From contig OX637392.1 of assembly GCA_951799425.1 (NCBI GenBank), forward strand, positions 57,465,593-57,529,592: a stretch of 64,000 nt of DNA. Direction: 5' to 3'. Position 1 is the stretch's first letter. Each line of letters opens with the position of its first letter. The notes under the pieces were generated by a model. It was not told the origin of the DNA. It ran no database searches and saw only the letters and a program-made list of their open reading frames with translations. The position numbers and the translations under genes are program-made. The stretch comes from Ilex aquifolium. Taxonomy: Eukaryota; Streptophyta; Magnoliopsida; Aquifoliales; Aquifoliaceae. Shown piece by piece: positions 53,734 through 64,000 of the stretch.

Positions 53734-55571
53734 GAATCAGATGAAAGAGTAGTAATCTGATCCAAAACTACATGTCTATTGATTTGTTCGATATTAATTT
53801 TTCTTGTATTTTTTTTTCATTTTTGTAGTCAATTATTAGTAAACTAGTGATACCCTATTGAAGTCACTATATACTAAACTATGATACTATGTGTATATTG
53901 GAGTGTATGTACAGCTGAAATGCGCATGTGTGTGTATATATAATGAGTATGTGTTAGAGTGTGTGTAGCTGTGTGTGTTGGAGTGTGTGCAACTGTGTAT
54001 TGTGGGTTGTTTGTGTTGAGTTTGTGAAATTTAGAGGAGAAAGTGTGTGATGGGTGTATGAAATTTGGGGGAAAAATATACCCGCATAAGTTTAAAAACC
54101 TATCTATCTTATTATATAGATTACTTAATTTTAAACATTTTATATAAAAAATTTGAACTTAATTTTATAAAAATAAACCAGATTATTAGCTTTTTATTTG
54201 ATTGAAAGTGGATATAAATTGACAATTAAAATTCTTTCAAACCCCATTTAGATGACAATAATCTGAATCGGGTTCGGGTATCTAATTCTAGTAAAGAAAT
54301 ACTCAGGTTTCCAATATCATTTTAATCTATTATTTACTACTAGTTAATAAAAAATAGCAAATTTTTTTCCAGAAATATGTAAGCCCGATGTTCTTTTTAA
54401 AAAAATCGACAACATTTTTTCTTAAAAGTATGATCCCAAAAAACCACTAACCTATGTACACAATTTATAAACTTGATAAAAAAAAAAAATCAAAACTAAG
54501 GTTGAACCCCCAATTAATGGGTCATTTTTTTGCCACAAAAGTTGAACACTCACTAAAGAATAACAAAAAGCCATTCTAGTGATATGTCACAACCATTTCA
54601 CATACAGTAGCAACTATCAAAATAATGATCCCAGCTGAGAGTTTCACACCATTCTAAAAACCCAAATCATAAAAATAATGTTAAATATATTTTTGGAAAA
54701 CATAAGAGTTCCAACCCATGTGTTTCCTGCAATGCCAGAGAGTTATATCCCATTAGTAATCTAATATGAGAATGAATTTATATCGCATTATTATTTTTAG
54801 TAATTAACTCTATTTTAGGAAAGCACTTAATTTTAGGAAAGGTGTTCAACTTTAGGAATTAACTAAATTTTGGTAAGGAGTTTGATTTTAATTTTTTTTT
54901 TTCTTTTTTAGAATCCCAAATTAAGTTGATTATAAGATTAATGATCTTAATATACTCAAAGTATAAAGTATCATGTACATGCCCAATTCATTAACCATCC
55001 AAGTAAGATAAAGTATCGCCATCCAAATAGATCCTCAGAATATAAAATATCATTCGTCCTTTGGCTTCGTTATATTTGAATCCAACTAACAGGTGATGCC
55101 TGAATTTGCAAAATTAGATCAAACATGTAGGAGTCGCATCCAATTTTAGCGTAATTCACATAGTTCTCATTGTTATTACTAAACGGAAAAGAGGTAAAAG
55201 AATGGTTTAATTGTAAGTGCTTACTCCGCCCGTAATTAGTTGTGAGTTCCAACTTTATCCCCTTCTCCCTTTTTATGAGCCACTCAAAAAAGGGTATTGG
55301 ACAAAAATAAAGGAAAATGAAAAGGCATATAATGTTTATTTACCCTTATACCCTCCCATTTAAAACATAAATATTTGTATTGGGAAATTTATTTATTTAA
55401 TTTTTTTTTTTTTTTTGCTACAGGGTGTTTAGGCTTGCGTCGACTATTCTCTTAAGTTCATCAACTGATCACCGTAACTTGAGCTGGTTTAGAGCATGTC
55501 TCCCAAGGGACAAGATGGCTAACTCTTATGGTATCACTCTTAAGAATTTACAATTAAAACTCATTTTTCAA
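53734..55571. repeat. Duplicated block B, right of the LTR insertion
   Basis: Continues the text of block A from about 4450 on (AGTAGTAATCTGATCCAAAAC, CTAACCTATGTACACAATTT, CAAGTTGATTATAAGATTA-like), with an extra insertion near 53850-54120 of TGTGTGTATAT-rich DNA. No supported gene. Confidence 0.75.
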
Positions 55572-57898
55572 TAGGGGTGCAACTTGGGTGGGTTAAGTGG
55601 TCAACCAACCCTAACCCGACCTTAACCCGAGGTACTCAACCTGAGTATTGCTCAAGTTGAATTCAGACGGGCTCTGATTGAATTTGGGTTACCCAATTCG
55701 GACTTATTTTGGGTTGGATTTGTTCAAACCCAAAATTAGCTTGTTGTTCTAAATGTGGTGCATACTATATAGTATTCACCTGAAGTAACAACCAACAAGT
55801 TCAATCAAATGTTTAATATAAAGACCATAGTATTCAAAGCATAAAAAAATACTGCACAAAAACTAAATTACACTTTTCTAAACATAAGACATAGCAGCCA
55901 AATTAACATAAGGGCAAACTTCAATTTACCCCCTTGTGGTTTGCCCTTAGAGCACATCACCCCCTTAACGTTTAAAAATAAGCACTCAACCCCCTTATGG
56001 ATTTGGACTAATTTGCTACCGTTATATTTTCTGTTAAAATTAACTGTGTGTATGTTACACGCGCCTAAATAACGGGTTGAATGGGAAATCAAGTGCTTTC
56101 CTCCAAAATGAATGTGGGTAAAGGACTATAATACCCTTTTTCTCTATCTTCTCTTCCTCTCTCTCTCTCTAGGGTTTGCAGTCCCATTATGAAGAAAATA
56201 TTCATGACACCCTTGCACACAAAACTGTTCCAGTTGTTTTCCCCTATGCACCATTTTCTTCATTTTTCTCTTTCATTTTCCTTTTTTATTCCTCACAGGT
56301 ACAGAAAATCCTAAATTGCTACACCCTCTCTTTCTCTCGCACGCAAAATACACAGATCGATTTCTCCTCAACGATCGAAGATTCTTCAGCGAGTTTTGAT
56401 TTTTGGTCTTTTTGAATTTTAGTTTTAATATTATGATTTTTCCAATTTGATTTGACCTTTGATTTTTTGATTTTGATTTTGAAATTAATTTGAGTTTGAT
56501 ACAATTTTTTGAATTTATTTTGATTATTCTCTCTCTCTCCTTTTTGCTGGAGGTTGGTTGAATTTGTTTGTAATTGGGTTGAATTTTTGGTGATGAATCA
56601 GATTAAATTTTTTGGGTCAATGAATTGGGTTGAGTTTGATGTTTTTTACTATGGATGAATTGAGTTGATGAAGTGAGTTGAAGGATTAGGTTGCACTGGT
56701 TGTTTTCCAATGAGAGTGGCGGTGAGCAGTGGGCTGGGGTGGTGCACAGTGGGTGATGGTGGAAGAAGTAGTGTGATAGGGTAAGCTTGTTTTCATATTC
56801 AGTAACAATTTCCTAACGTTTCTTTAGTGGCCGTGGTGTATAGTGAGAGAAAATCAAAACCCTTGTTTAAGCTTGAAACTTGAATTTTTGGGAATTCAAA
56901 ATTTCGAGTTTCGGAGGTGAAGGGAGGCCTAATCCACCATTTTTAGGCTCAAGGAATCCATTTTGAAGTTAGAATCGAGAAAGAATGAGGTTTGGTGGGT
57001 GAAAAATTGAATTAAAAATCGTGACAATTTTTGAAAATGATGAACCCGTCACTTTGGAGCTCGATTTCCACTTACCTTGTGCATGATCTAGACAAACTAA
57101 ATACATGATTGGAAAGAGGGTAGAAATAGGTTAAATATAGGCATTTGAATCACCCAAAAAGGTTGAGAAACGAGGGAGAAATTAAGGGCCAAAGTTGGCC
57201 CAAATGTTGAAAAAAATCTGGTATGTATATAACCTGTCAAAATGAGTTTGTGATCACATTTGAGCTTAAATTCGTGGGTCATGGAGGCTATTTAAGGAAA
57301 CAATTATGTGGGGTTTAAAACTAGGTTGAGAGTGGAGGGTATTGACATTGGTTTGAGGAAGTTTGGTGATGTGTGGAGAGAGAGAAAAGATTGTAAAGTT
57401 GGGTGGTTGGTTGATTTTTCAGAAAATTAGGCAACAACTGAGAGGGAGGAAGAAGATGATGAATAGTTGAGGGTATTAAAGTCATTTTATCACTTTTGTT
57501 TACGGTGTTAATTGTGCATATCGGTCCAAAAGCATAAGGGGGTAATGTGCTGATTTCCAAATCATAGGGGGGTCATGTGCAAAACACCCAAACCACAAGG
57601 GGGTAAACTGGATTTTGCCGTTAACATAATAGTCAAATTAACATGAAAAAAAAAAAAAAGCATACTGGACTTAATGTTTAATTATAATATTCGGGTTGAG
57701 CCCGATTTAATATTCGGATTGAACCTGATTTATATATTTAGATTGAATCCGGTAACCCGAAGTCTCAATCAAAGTATTGCCCAAATTTAATTCGGATTGA
57801 TGTTTTTCAATCCAAGCCCAACCCAAGTATTAAAAACCTCAACCCAAGCTTGTTTTTTTTTTGTTGGGTCAGGTTGGGCCGCTCAAGTTGCACTCCTA
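55572..57898. mobile_element. hAT-like element with 8-bp target duplication, interrupted by a MULE
   Basis: Begins TAGGGGTGCAACTTG and ends with the inverse CAAGTTGCACTCCTA. Flanks are TTTTTCAA on the left and TTTTTCAG on the right; the block A copy has TTTTTCAG, so the left one has mutated. Without the nested MULE it is about 0.6 kb and non-coding. Confidence 0.8.
55912..57620. mobile_element. Mutator-like element with 9-bp target duplication
   Basis: Flanked by TTAACATAA (55903-55911 and 57621-57629). The ends are inverted: GGGCAAACTTCAATTTACCC on the left, and GGGTAAACTGGATTTTGCC on the right. The inner arms carry CCCCCTTATG-type repeats. The interior (56170-57480) is not recognisable as a gene; the CT-rich then T-rich text at 56150-56500 resembles a promoter and leader, so it could be a captured host fragment. 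Confidence 0.82.
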
Positions 57899-58384
57899 TT
57901 TTTCAGTAAGGTGGGGCTATTCTCATCCTTTAAATCTTTTTTCTCACCCCATTTAATCATCTTACTTCAAACTACTAAATTCACTCCATCTATACGCACC
58001 TCATTAGTTACTAAGTTCACTCCATTTGTACCCATTTAATTAACTATTAAATATATGTCAAAAAAATAAAAAAATAAAAAAAAATAGTAATTGAAGTGAA
58101 ATTTTAATATTTCGAGGTGATTTATATTTTTTTGAGATATTTTTATATATATTCACCAATGTCTTTATATATTTTGAGGTGTTTTAATATATTTTGACTA
58201 ATATTTTAAAAATAATTATTAATTTTTTTATTAATTTTAATTCTTCTTCTGAAATTTTTTTGTACCGAAATAATATACCAAAACAAAATTTTGATCAGTG
58301 ACTATATAGCAGATTGAATTAATATTTAATGAATTTAATTTTTAATAAATGAATATAGATAGGGTAGGTTTAATAATTAATAAT

Positions 58385-58938
58385 TGGGGGTGTTTGGATG
58401 GCTGGATAAAGGTGGATACACCATGTTGAATTGGATAAATAAGTTGTGGGCCCCATTTATCCTTGCTTGGACAATCCTTTTTGAGGCTGGATATTCGGAG
58501 TTTTTCAAAACTACGGCCGTAGTTTTTCAGCCCCATTATCCCCTCGCATCTGGACAAAGATATCCCACCTAAACTTTGGGATTAACGAGCTCCCAGTCGG
58601 ATTGGTCCTGAAATTACTAAAACACCCCTCAACAATAATTTTCTAGGGTTTTATCTATGTCTTTCATCACTTTCCTCTCTCCCTCGCTACCCAGAAAACA
58701 CCTCCACCAGCGACCAAGCACCACCAGCAACAGCAACCAAGCACCGCCAGCGCCCCACCCATTTTCTATCTGCCTCTCCACTGCAACGCCACTGCCACCG
58801 TAAATGGCACCACAAGCATCGGTGCCATCTGCTCTCTATTGGCTCTCTTTCTCCCTCTACTGTCTCTCATCACTTTCCTCTCTCCCTCGCTACACAAACA
58901 ACACCTCCACCAGCGCCACCTCCAACACCAGCAAACCC

Positions 58939-59006
<68 letters not shown>

Positions 59007-59850
59007 GTCAACTATTATTCCCCTCACAATTGTGTTGTATCTGCCTCTCCATTGCCTCTCTATATTTGTCTCTCCACTGCAAATTGTGTTGTATAAAATT
59101 CAATTAAAAAATTTATAAGTCATTCCATGGATGTGTGTTGGTTAGAAAGAGAGAGATTTGTTGGGTCTGGCTGACGGGTTGAATAAAGAGAGAAGGGAAA
59201 GTGGAAAAAAAGGAAAATCCTTATTTTTTGTGGTCAGGAGAAAACTTTTGTTTGGTTTTTTTTTTCTAACTGAACTCATGTTTGGTTTTTTTTTTATTTT
59301 AACTGGACTTATATTTGGTTTCATGAATTATTATACAATACCAAAAATATCTCTAATGGATCAAAATATAATGAGTGACAAACCTTAAGAACTATAGATG
59401 CAATTTATACTATATTTTAAAATATTTATATTTTTTTATTTTTTTATTATATGATCGATTTGATGTTGAATCAATGAACTATTGACCAAGTCTTATAATA
59501 AAAAAAATAAAAATATATAATGAGTAAGGTATTCTTATATATGTTGGACAATCTGTGACATTTTATGTTGGACAATATTATTGGATTAGCTTCACATTAT
59601 TCTTATCCAAACTTAGTATAGGATTCAATTACATTTATTTGTAAAAGGGTGTAATGGTTATTTTAGTATCTTTTATCTTCACATGTTAATGGGGCCCATA
59701 CAAAAAATGGTAATCATCCAAAGATGGGATATGATAGGATACTTTACATTAGGATTGATTCAAACCGGACTACTTTGCATTGGCTTGGTTTGGATTCAGA
59801 TTCAAATCCAATCCAACCCAATCCACCCATGGTGATCCAAACACCCCCAA
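58385..59850. mobile_element. TIR element with GGGGGTGTTTGGAT ends
   Basis: TGGGGGTGTTTGGATGGCTG at the left and the inverse GATCCAAACACCCCCA at the right. It contains a CT microsatellite (58942-59004) and short direct repeats such as CTTTCCTCTCTCCCTCGCTA. No clear target duplication, so the superfamily is open. Confidence 0.5.
58942..59004. repeat. CT dinucleotide microsatellite
   Basis: About 31 uninterrupted CT units inside the TIR element. The serine- and leucine-rich open frames across it are artefacts. Confidence 0.9.
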
Positions 59851-60074
59851 TGTGGATATAGATGAGATCAACTTAATAGTTTGAAGATGACTAAATCCCA
59901 TGAAAAAGGAGATGTACTCACCCCTTTTAGTAGTAGGCATTGCAGTGGGCTGGATAAAAATGAGTATTCGTTCAAACTCGTCCCGTTTGGATCGGGGATA
60001 GACCATACGTATTGGACGGTGGACGTATACGGGGATACCCATATAAACCCGTGCGGGAATGGACTGACACTTAC

Positions 60075-60125
60075 CCCTGCCCCCGCCCCGCCCCGCCCCG
60101 CCCCGCCCCTCCCCTCCCCTCCCCG
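60075..60125. repeat. CCCCG/CCCCT tract with G-quadruplex potential on the minus strand
   Basis: Repeated CCCCG and then CCCCT units give at least eight runs of four G on the minus strand, inside an otherwise AT-rich region. It lies just left of the Helitron candidate. Confidence 0.8.
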
Positions 60126-61309
60126 CTTTACCCGTTATTATATTTATATAATAAAGTAGAGCGAAGTTTGAATCTAAAAGACAAAGAGAGGTCCAGATCA
60201 TTTTGAGACAAAACATAAACAAATCTAATGGACAACGTAATCCCAACATAAAAGACGGTTCAGATCATCTCAAAAATTTTGAGCCAATGGTCTACGGTTA
60301 GTCCTAAAAAAAATTTTCCCGCCCATGAAGAAGCCTATCTCTCACTCGTCTCTCTCTCTCACGCTTCTCTCTCTCCCAATCTATCACGCCTCTATCACAT
60401 GGAATCCATCACAAATCTTCTCCCAATCTCAAATCTCACTCATAATATTGGCATTAGGATGGCTACAATAGAGATAGAGACAGACGAAAGGCATAGAGAG
60501 AGGAGGAGAGGATTTGGATATTCACATCTCAAATCCTCTGTTTCAGGTACTATTTATGTGTGTCTATGTATTATGCTTACATATGGAGTAATTGTGTTTG
60601 ATAAAATAAGCTCTTGATATATGTAGTTGAGAGTAGCTACTATGGATGGCAAAGAATGGTGACAAACAGACCAATTTTTGGGTGAAATTTTGATATGTTT
60701 CTTGAGTATTTCAACTAGCTAAGATTTTGTGAAATTGTGATTTTGTTGCAATTTATTATCACTAAAATAATGTGCACACACACCATGTACCTGCTTCCAC
60801 TTCTCTCTTACCTCTCTCATTTTCCCTTTCCTCCTTTGCCTCCACCCCTTCATATCATCAACACCCACCACGTGTTTGATGGTTTGCTTCAAAGAAAATG
60901 TATTATCAATTTCCAAGTGTAAATCATCTGTGATTTATGGTAATTAATGGACCTCACGAAGTGGGTTCAATTAGTATTTGCAATGTTGTTGTATGATTAC
61001 TTCTCTATCCATTATTGCCTATCTGTTTGTCATTGTCTCTGTTGCCTCATATCTGCAGAGGTAAGATAATGGTGTTGCATTAACTGATTGCACCGAAGTG
61101 CTGTATACAATACTTTTTTTTCCCAAGTACTGATTGTGAGGTTGCTAACTGATTGTGGGGTTGCTGTATGCATTAACAGATATGTATACAATACTTTTTT
61201 TTTGTATTCAATTAGTATTTTCATTTTGTGCAACACCATTATCTATATACTTATAACTGACAGGGCAATATGATAAATATGGGTCTGCTCCTTTGTTTAA
61301 GGAAATTAC

Positions 61310-61681
61310 CTGAGCTGTTTCATTTGCAGCATTCTTGGTCCAAATAGCCTCTTTGTCCTGCCTATTTCTGACATTGACAACCGCTCCACAGATTTCATCT
61401 CCATGATCAAATTGTTCTCCAATCATTGCCAGCAACTAGCAAAAATTCATACAAAAATTAGTGTGCATATCATTAGATTTTGTAATTCAATCTTAAATCG
61501 TATCACTCCTAGCATACCGTATAGAGCCAATAGGTGTCTTTTTTACCCCTGTTAAAGGTCAGAGTCCACTTTCTTCCGTTAGCACAAATAGGGTCCTCCC
61601 ACTTGGGTTCATTTTATTCTTGAAACAATGAAAATCTGCTCCAACAGCCAACTTGCTTGGATGGTGTATATTATTGTAAGG
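61310..61681 (-). pseudogene. Captured eIF4E fragment (two exons and the intron between)
   Basis: Exon 61310-61435 (126 bp, AG before, GT after) encodes [20 protein letters not shown], then [20 protein letters not shown], the cap-binding translation factor eIF4E. Exon 61518-61681 encodes [19 protein letters not shown] and, after a one-base deletion, the [10 protein letters not shown] region through WLYT. The 82-bp intron is kept with GT and AG, so capture was from genomic DNA. The N-terminal part and the C-terminal exons are missing. It lies on the opposite strand to the element. eIF4E binds mRNA caps and is a well-known host factor for potyviruses; this copy is not functional as a protein. 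Confidence 0.88.
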
Positions 61682-63990
61682 CTGCATGTAAAGTAAATAT
61701 AGTGGCCAAATAATGAGAATTAAAAAAATTGTAACATCAAACCAACAATTTAGGGCTACAAAATATGTAAGCATACTGAAAAACTCAGGAGATTGTCCTG
61801 ACCTTCAGTCATTCAAATCCACCCCAAATATTTAGGAAATAATAGGGGTAATTTGTATTTTGTTGTCCGTTGAAATTTTGTACTAACCCAATTGAGATCG
61901 AGTATAATTTGTATTATAATTGGTCATTTGGTTTTTAAAGTGTCTTATATCAGTCAAGTTATGTTGCGGGGTCAGATTTATTTGCTGCATTTATGCCTGG
62001 TGTTGGGTTTTTTATATCACTGTGGGCTCAAACAAAAACTTAACATGAAAGATATATTGGGATCCTGGATCTGTTTCAATGTTGGACGGTATTATTTGTG
62101 ATGTAAAAAAGGTGCTGCTTTATTTAATGCCCATGCTTTTACAAATGTTTGGGTGTTGTTTGTTCTTGATTGGTCAACATTTTGTATTCCCTCCCAAAAA
62201 CCCCAACCCATTAACTCGCCTCCCGAAAACCCATCTTTGATTCTTTCCCAAGATATTTGGTGTTTGCATTTTGTGTTTGGTTTGGATTAATTTATAAATT
62301 AAAATTTTTTTGACATGTACTCATTCTGGTGTTGATTGAATTTGATGATGATGATTTTTTTAGTTGGTTGATTTTTTATTTTTTTTTGTTGATTGAATTT
62401 GATGATATGATTGTATTGGGTGGTTGTATGATTTCCATTCCTGTACTCTATATATTCAATTTTCTTCCTCTCTCTGATTAATGCTTTTGATTACAGGTTC
62501 CAAAGAGAGGATTGATGCTAATCTAGAGAACTTTGTATATGATTTTCATAATTACACCTTTTTGTGCCAATCACTAAGTACTCATTTGGGAGCTGGATTT
62601 ATTTTCTATATTTTGCTTATTTGTGCCATTGTGTATTTTTTTTGGTGTTGAAACATTATGCTTTGTAAACTTTCTGATTATTGTCTATAATTTGGGAATG
62701 GTTTCTTGCTGGCAATGGTGGATGCTTTTGTGGAGTACATGAAAAGAATAGCTTTGCCGAGTTATCAATCATGCACATATCGATAGTGTGTTGATTCAGC
62801 TTGCACAAGTCCCTAGCTGTGTTGTCATCCATGGTGTGTATCTAGAAACTCATTGTATTCATATTACTATTCCGAAATAGGAAGCATGGTCCGTAAAGCA
62901 TTTTTCCACCCTTATTTTCAATCAACTTATTTGGAGTTTCCTACATATAAGAAAACTTTGGTAGGCTTCTTCTTGAGTATTATTGGTGAACAACCTTCCC
63001 ACTTTGTTGCTATGTGGTTAGATGATTAATTATATTATGGGTTTAATTTAGTCATTCTTTTGTTTAGTTTGTGTATTACGGGTTTTATATTTAATGACAA
63101 AATGCTTAAAGTTTTGCTTCAATGAAAATAACTCAAATCATGAGTCTAGCAATGCAACAAAAATTGGTACACGAACATTGGTTTTGTACATCTTTGATTC
63201 TTTTTAATGAGAGTTTCTTACTACTTGCTGTTAGGTAGTCTTTATAATTGTTGGATTCTTTTGACAATTTCTTAGGGGGCAATGGTAATATCAGTAACAT
63301 TGTGGCCAAATTGGGTTAATATTTGCTTGGTAATTTATTGTATGTGTGTTTCAATGTGTGCCAGTTGGTTACATAACCCACTGAAAATGGGTGGTTTGTA
63401 TTGATCAAATCATGTGTTTGATATGCAATCCTTTTTTATGTGATTGTTTAAAAGAATAGCTTTTGAGAATCCGATTTCTCTTTCAAGATTTAAAACGTTA
63501 AAAATTCAATGCATGTATTATTGATCCGACTTAAGAATCAGAAAACATAGTCAGATTATATAGCATGAATTTCTTCGAAATAGTTGTTGTGTACCCTATT
63601 TTATTGGTAATCAATATTGTTTATAATTTTAAAGTTCTTTTTAGTTCATTTCAGGTTGAGATTAAAGGAAGAATGAAATGGTTTGAAGGTAATGAATGAA
63701 TGGTTAATGAGTTGTAGCTATTCAAATAGTTCACGACTAGGTATAGAAAATGGGTAACTAGCCCATTTCTCTAATTCTATCCTGAACTTCAATTCTGAAA
63801 GTTTGCATTGGATGGTCTTTGTAAGCCTATTTCATGAGTTAGAATATGAGTTTATAAAGGTTTTATCTATCTTACGGTATTTATTTTGTCACTTGCCTAT
63901 TGTTTTATAGTGTCATTTATTGTGAACCAAAAATGGCAGACATTTTTTTCCAATTGACTATCCTTAATTTGTGTTACGCACGGACATTAG
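61682..63990. other. Helitron interior with no recognised genes
   Basis: T-rich plus-strand text with occasional splice-like signals (for example TTGATTACAG then GTTCCAAAGAGAGG near 62490) that could belong to other captured introns. No protein family was recognised. Confidence 0.4.
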
Positions 63991-64000
63991 CTAGGATATT

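Larger units (their letters stand above)
60143..63994 (+). mobile_element. Candidate Helitron carrying captured eIF4E exons
   Basis: The 5' end TTTATATAATAAAGTAGAGC after an A matches Helitron family 1 starts. Near the window end, TGTGTTACGCACGG (short hairpin) then ACATTAGCTAG looks like a Helitron 3' end, but it is followed by G and not the usual T. There is no Rep/helicase. The interior holds eIF4E exons on the minus strand and other intron-like DNA I cannot name. The 3' boundary is the weak point. Confidence 0.55.

Noticed and set aside
58804-59118. Serine/leucine-rich frame at 58.8-59.1 kb
   Set aside because: Driven by the CT microsatellite and CT-rich flanks; no homology.

Overview
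This is plant nuclear DNA. It has spliced genes with GT-AG introns, cysteine-rich receptor-like kinase (CRK/DUF26) genes found only in land plants, an AT-rich background and dense plant transposons. The gene and repeat content suggests a eudicot, perhaps a woody one, but nothing visible fixes the species.

The host genes that can be supported are a CRK cluster, all on the minus strand. CRK-A (exon 1 at 124-919) leaves the window at its left edge. CRK-B (26164-32057) is complete: seven exons join in frame to a 666-residue receptor kinase. CRK-C (36913-39501) keeps six kinase-side exons and a 23-bp stub of exon 1, but has lost its ectodomain, promoter and one splice acceptor. A 5' relic of a fourth copy lies at 8571-8705, and an orphan CRK-type promoter relic lies near 21713-21850. 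The upstream regions share a module with TTGAC cores (W-box type).

The DNA beside CRK-A (about 1.7-7.4 kb) and CRK-C (about 39.5-42.07 kb, resuming at 53.73-55.9 kb) are two copies of one segmental duplication. Later transposons split each copy differently.

Mobile DNA makes up most of the window. There are short Helitrons (2133-2846, 2847-3767, 22616-23058, 23789-24571, 24572-25074, 35370-36870, 39986-41404) and a larger Helitron candidate (60143-63994) carrying eIF4E exons. Two Mutator-like elements have 9-bp target duplications (6084-7318, 55912-57620), and two hAT-like elements have 8-bp duplications (32918-33556, 55572-57898). Several Tourist-like elements have TTA duplications. An 8.5-kb CACTA element (12412-20908) holds a captured cytochrome b5-like gene and an aspartic protease fragment, and is itself nested in one or two older inverted-repeat elements. 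An 11.7-kb Ty3/Gypsy element of the Tat type (42067-53728) is young and nearly whole.

I found no CRISPR array, rRNA, convincing tRNA or prokaryotic-style operon. The most informative features are the birth and decay of CRK genes in a transposon-rich cluster, and host gene capture by a CACTA element and by a Helitron. I see no clear sign of a wholly new biological system.
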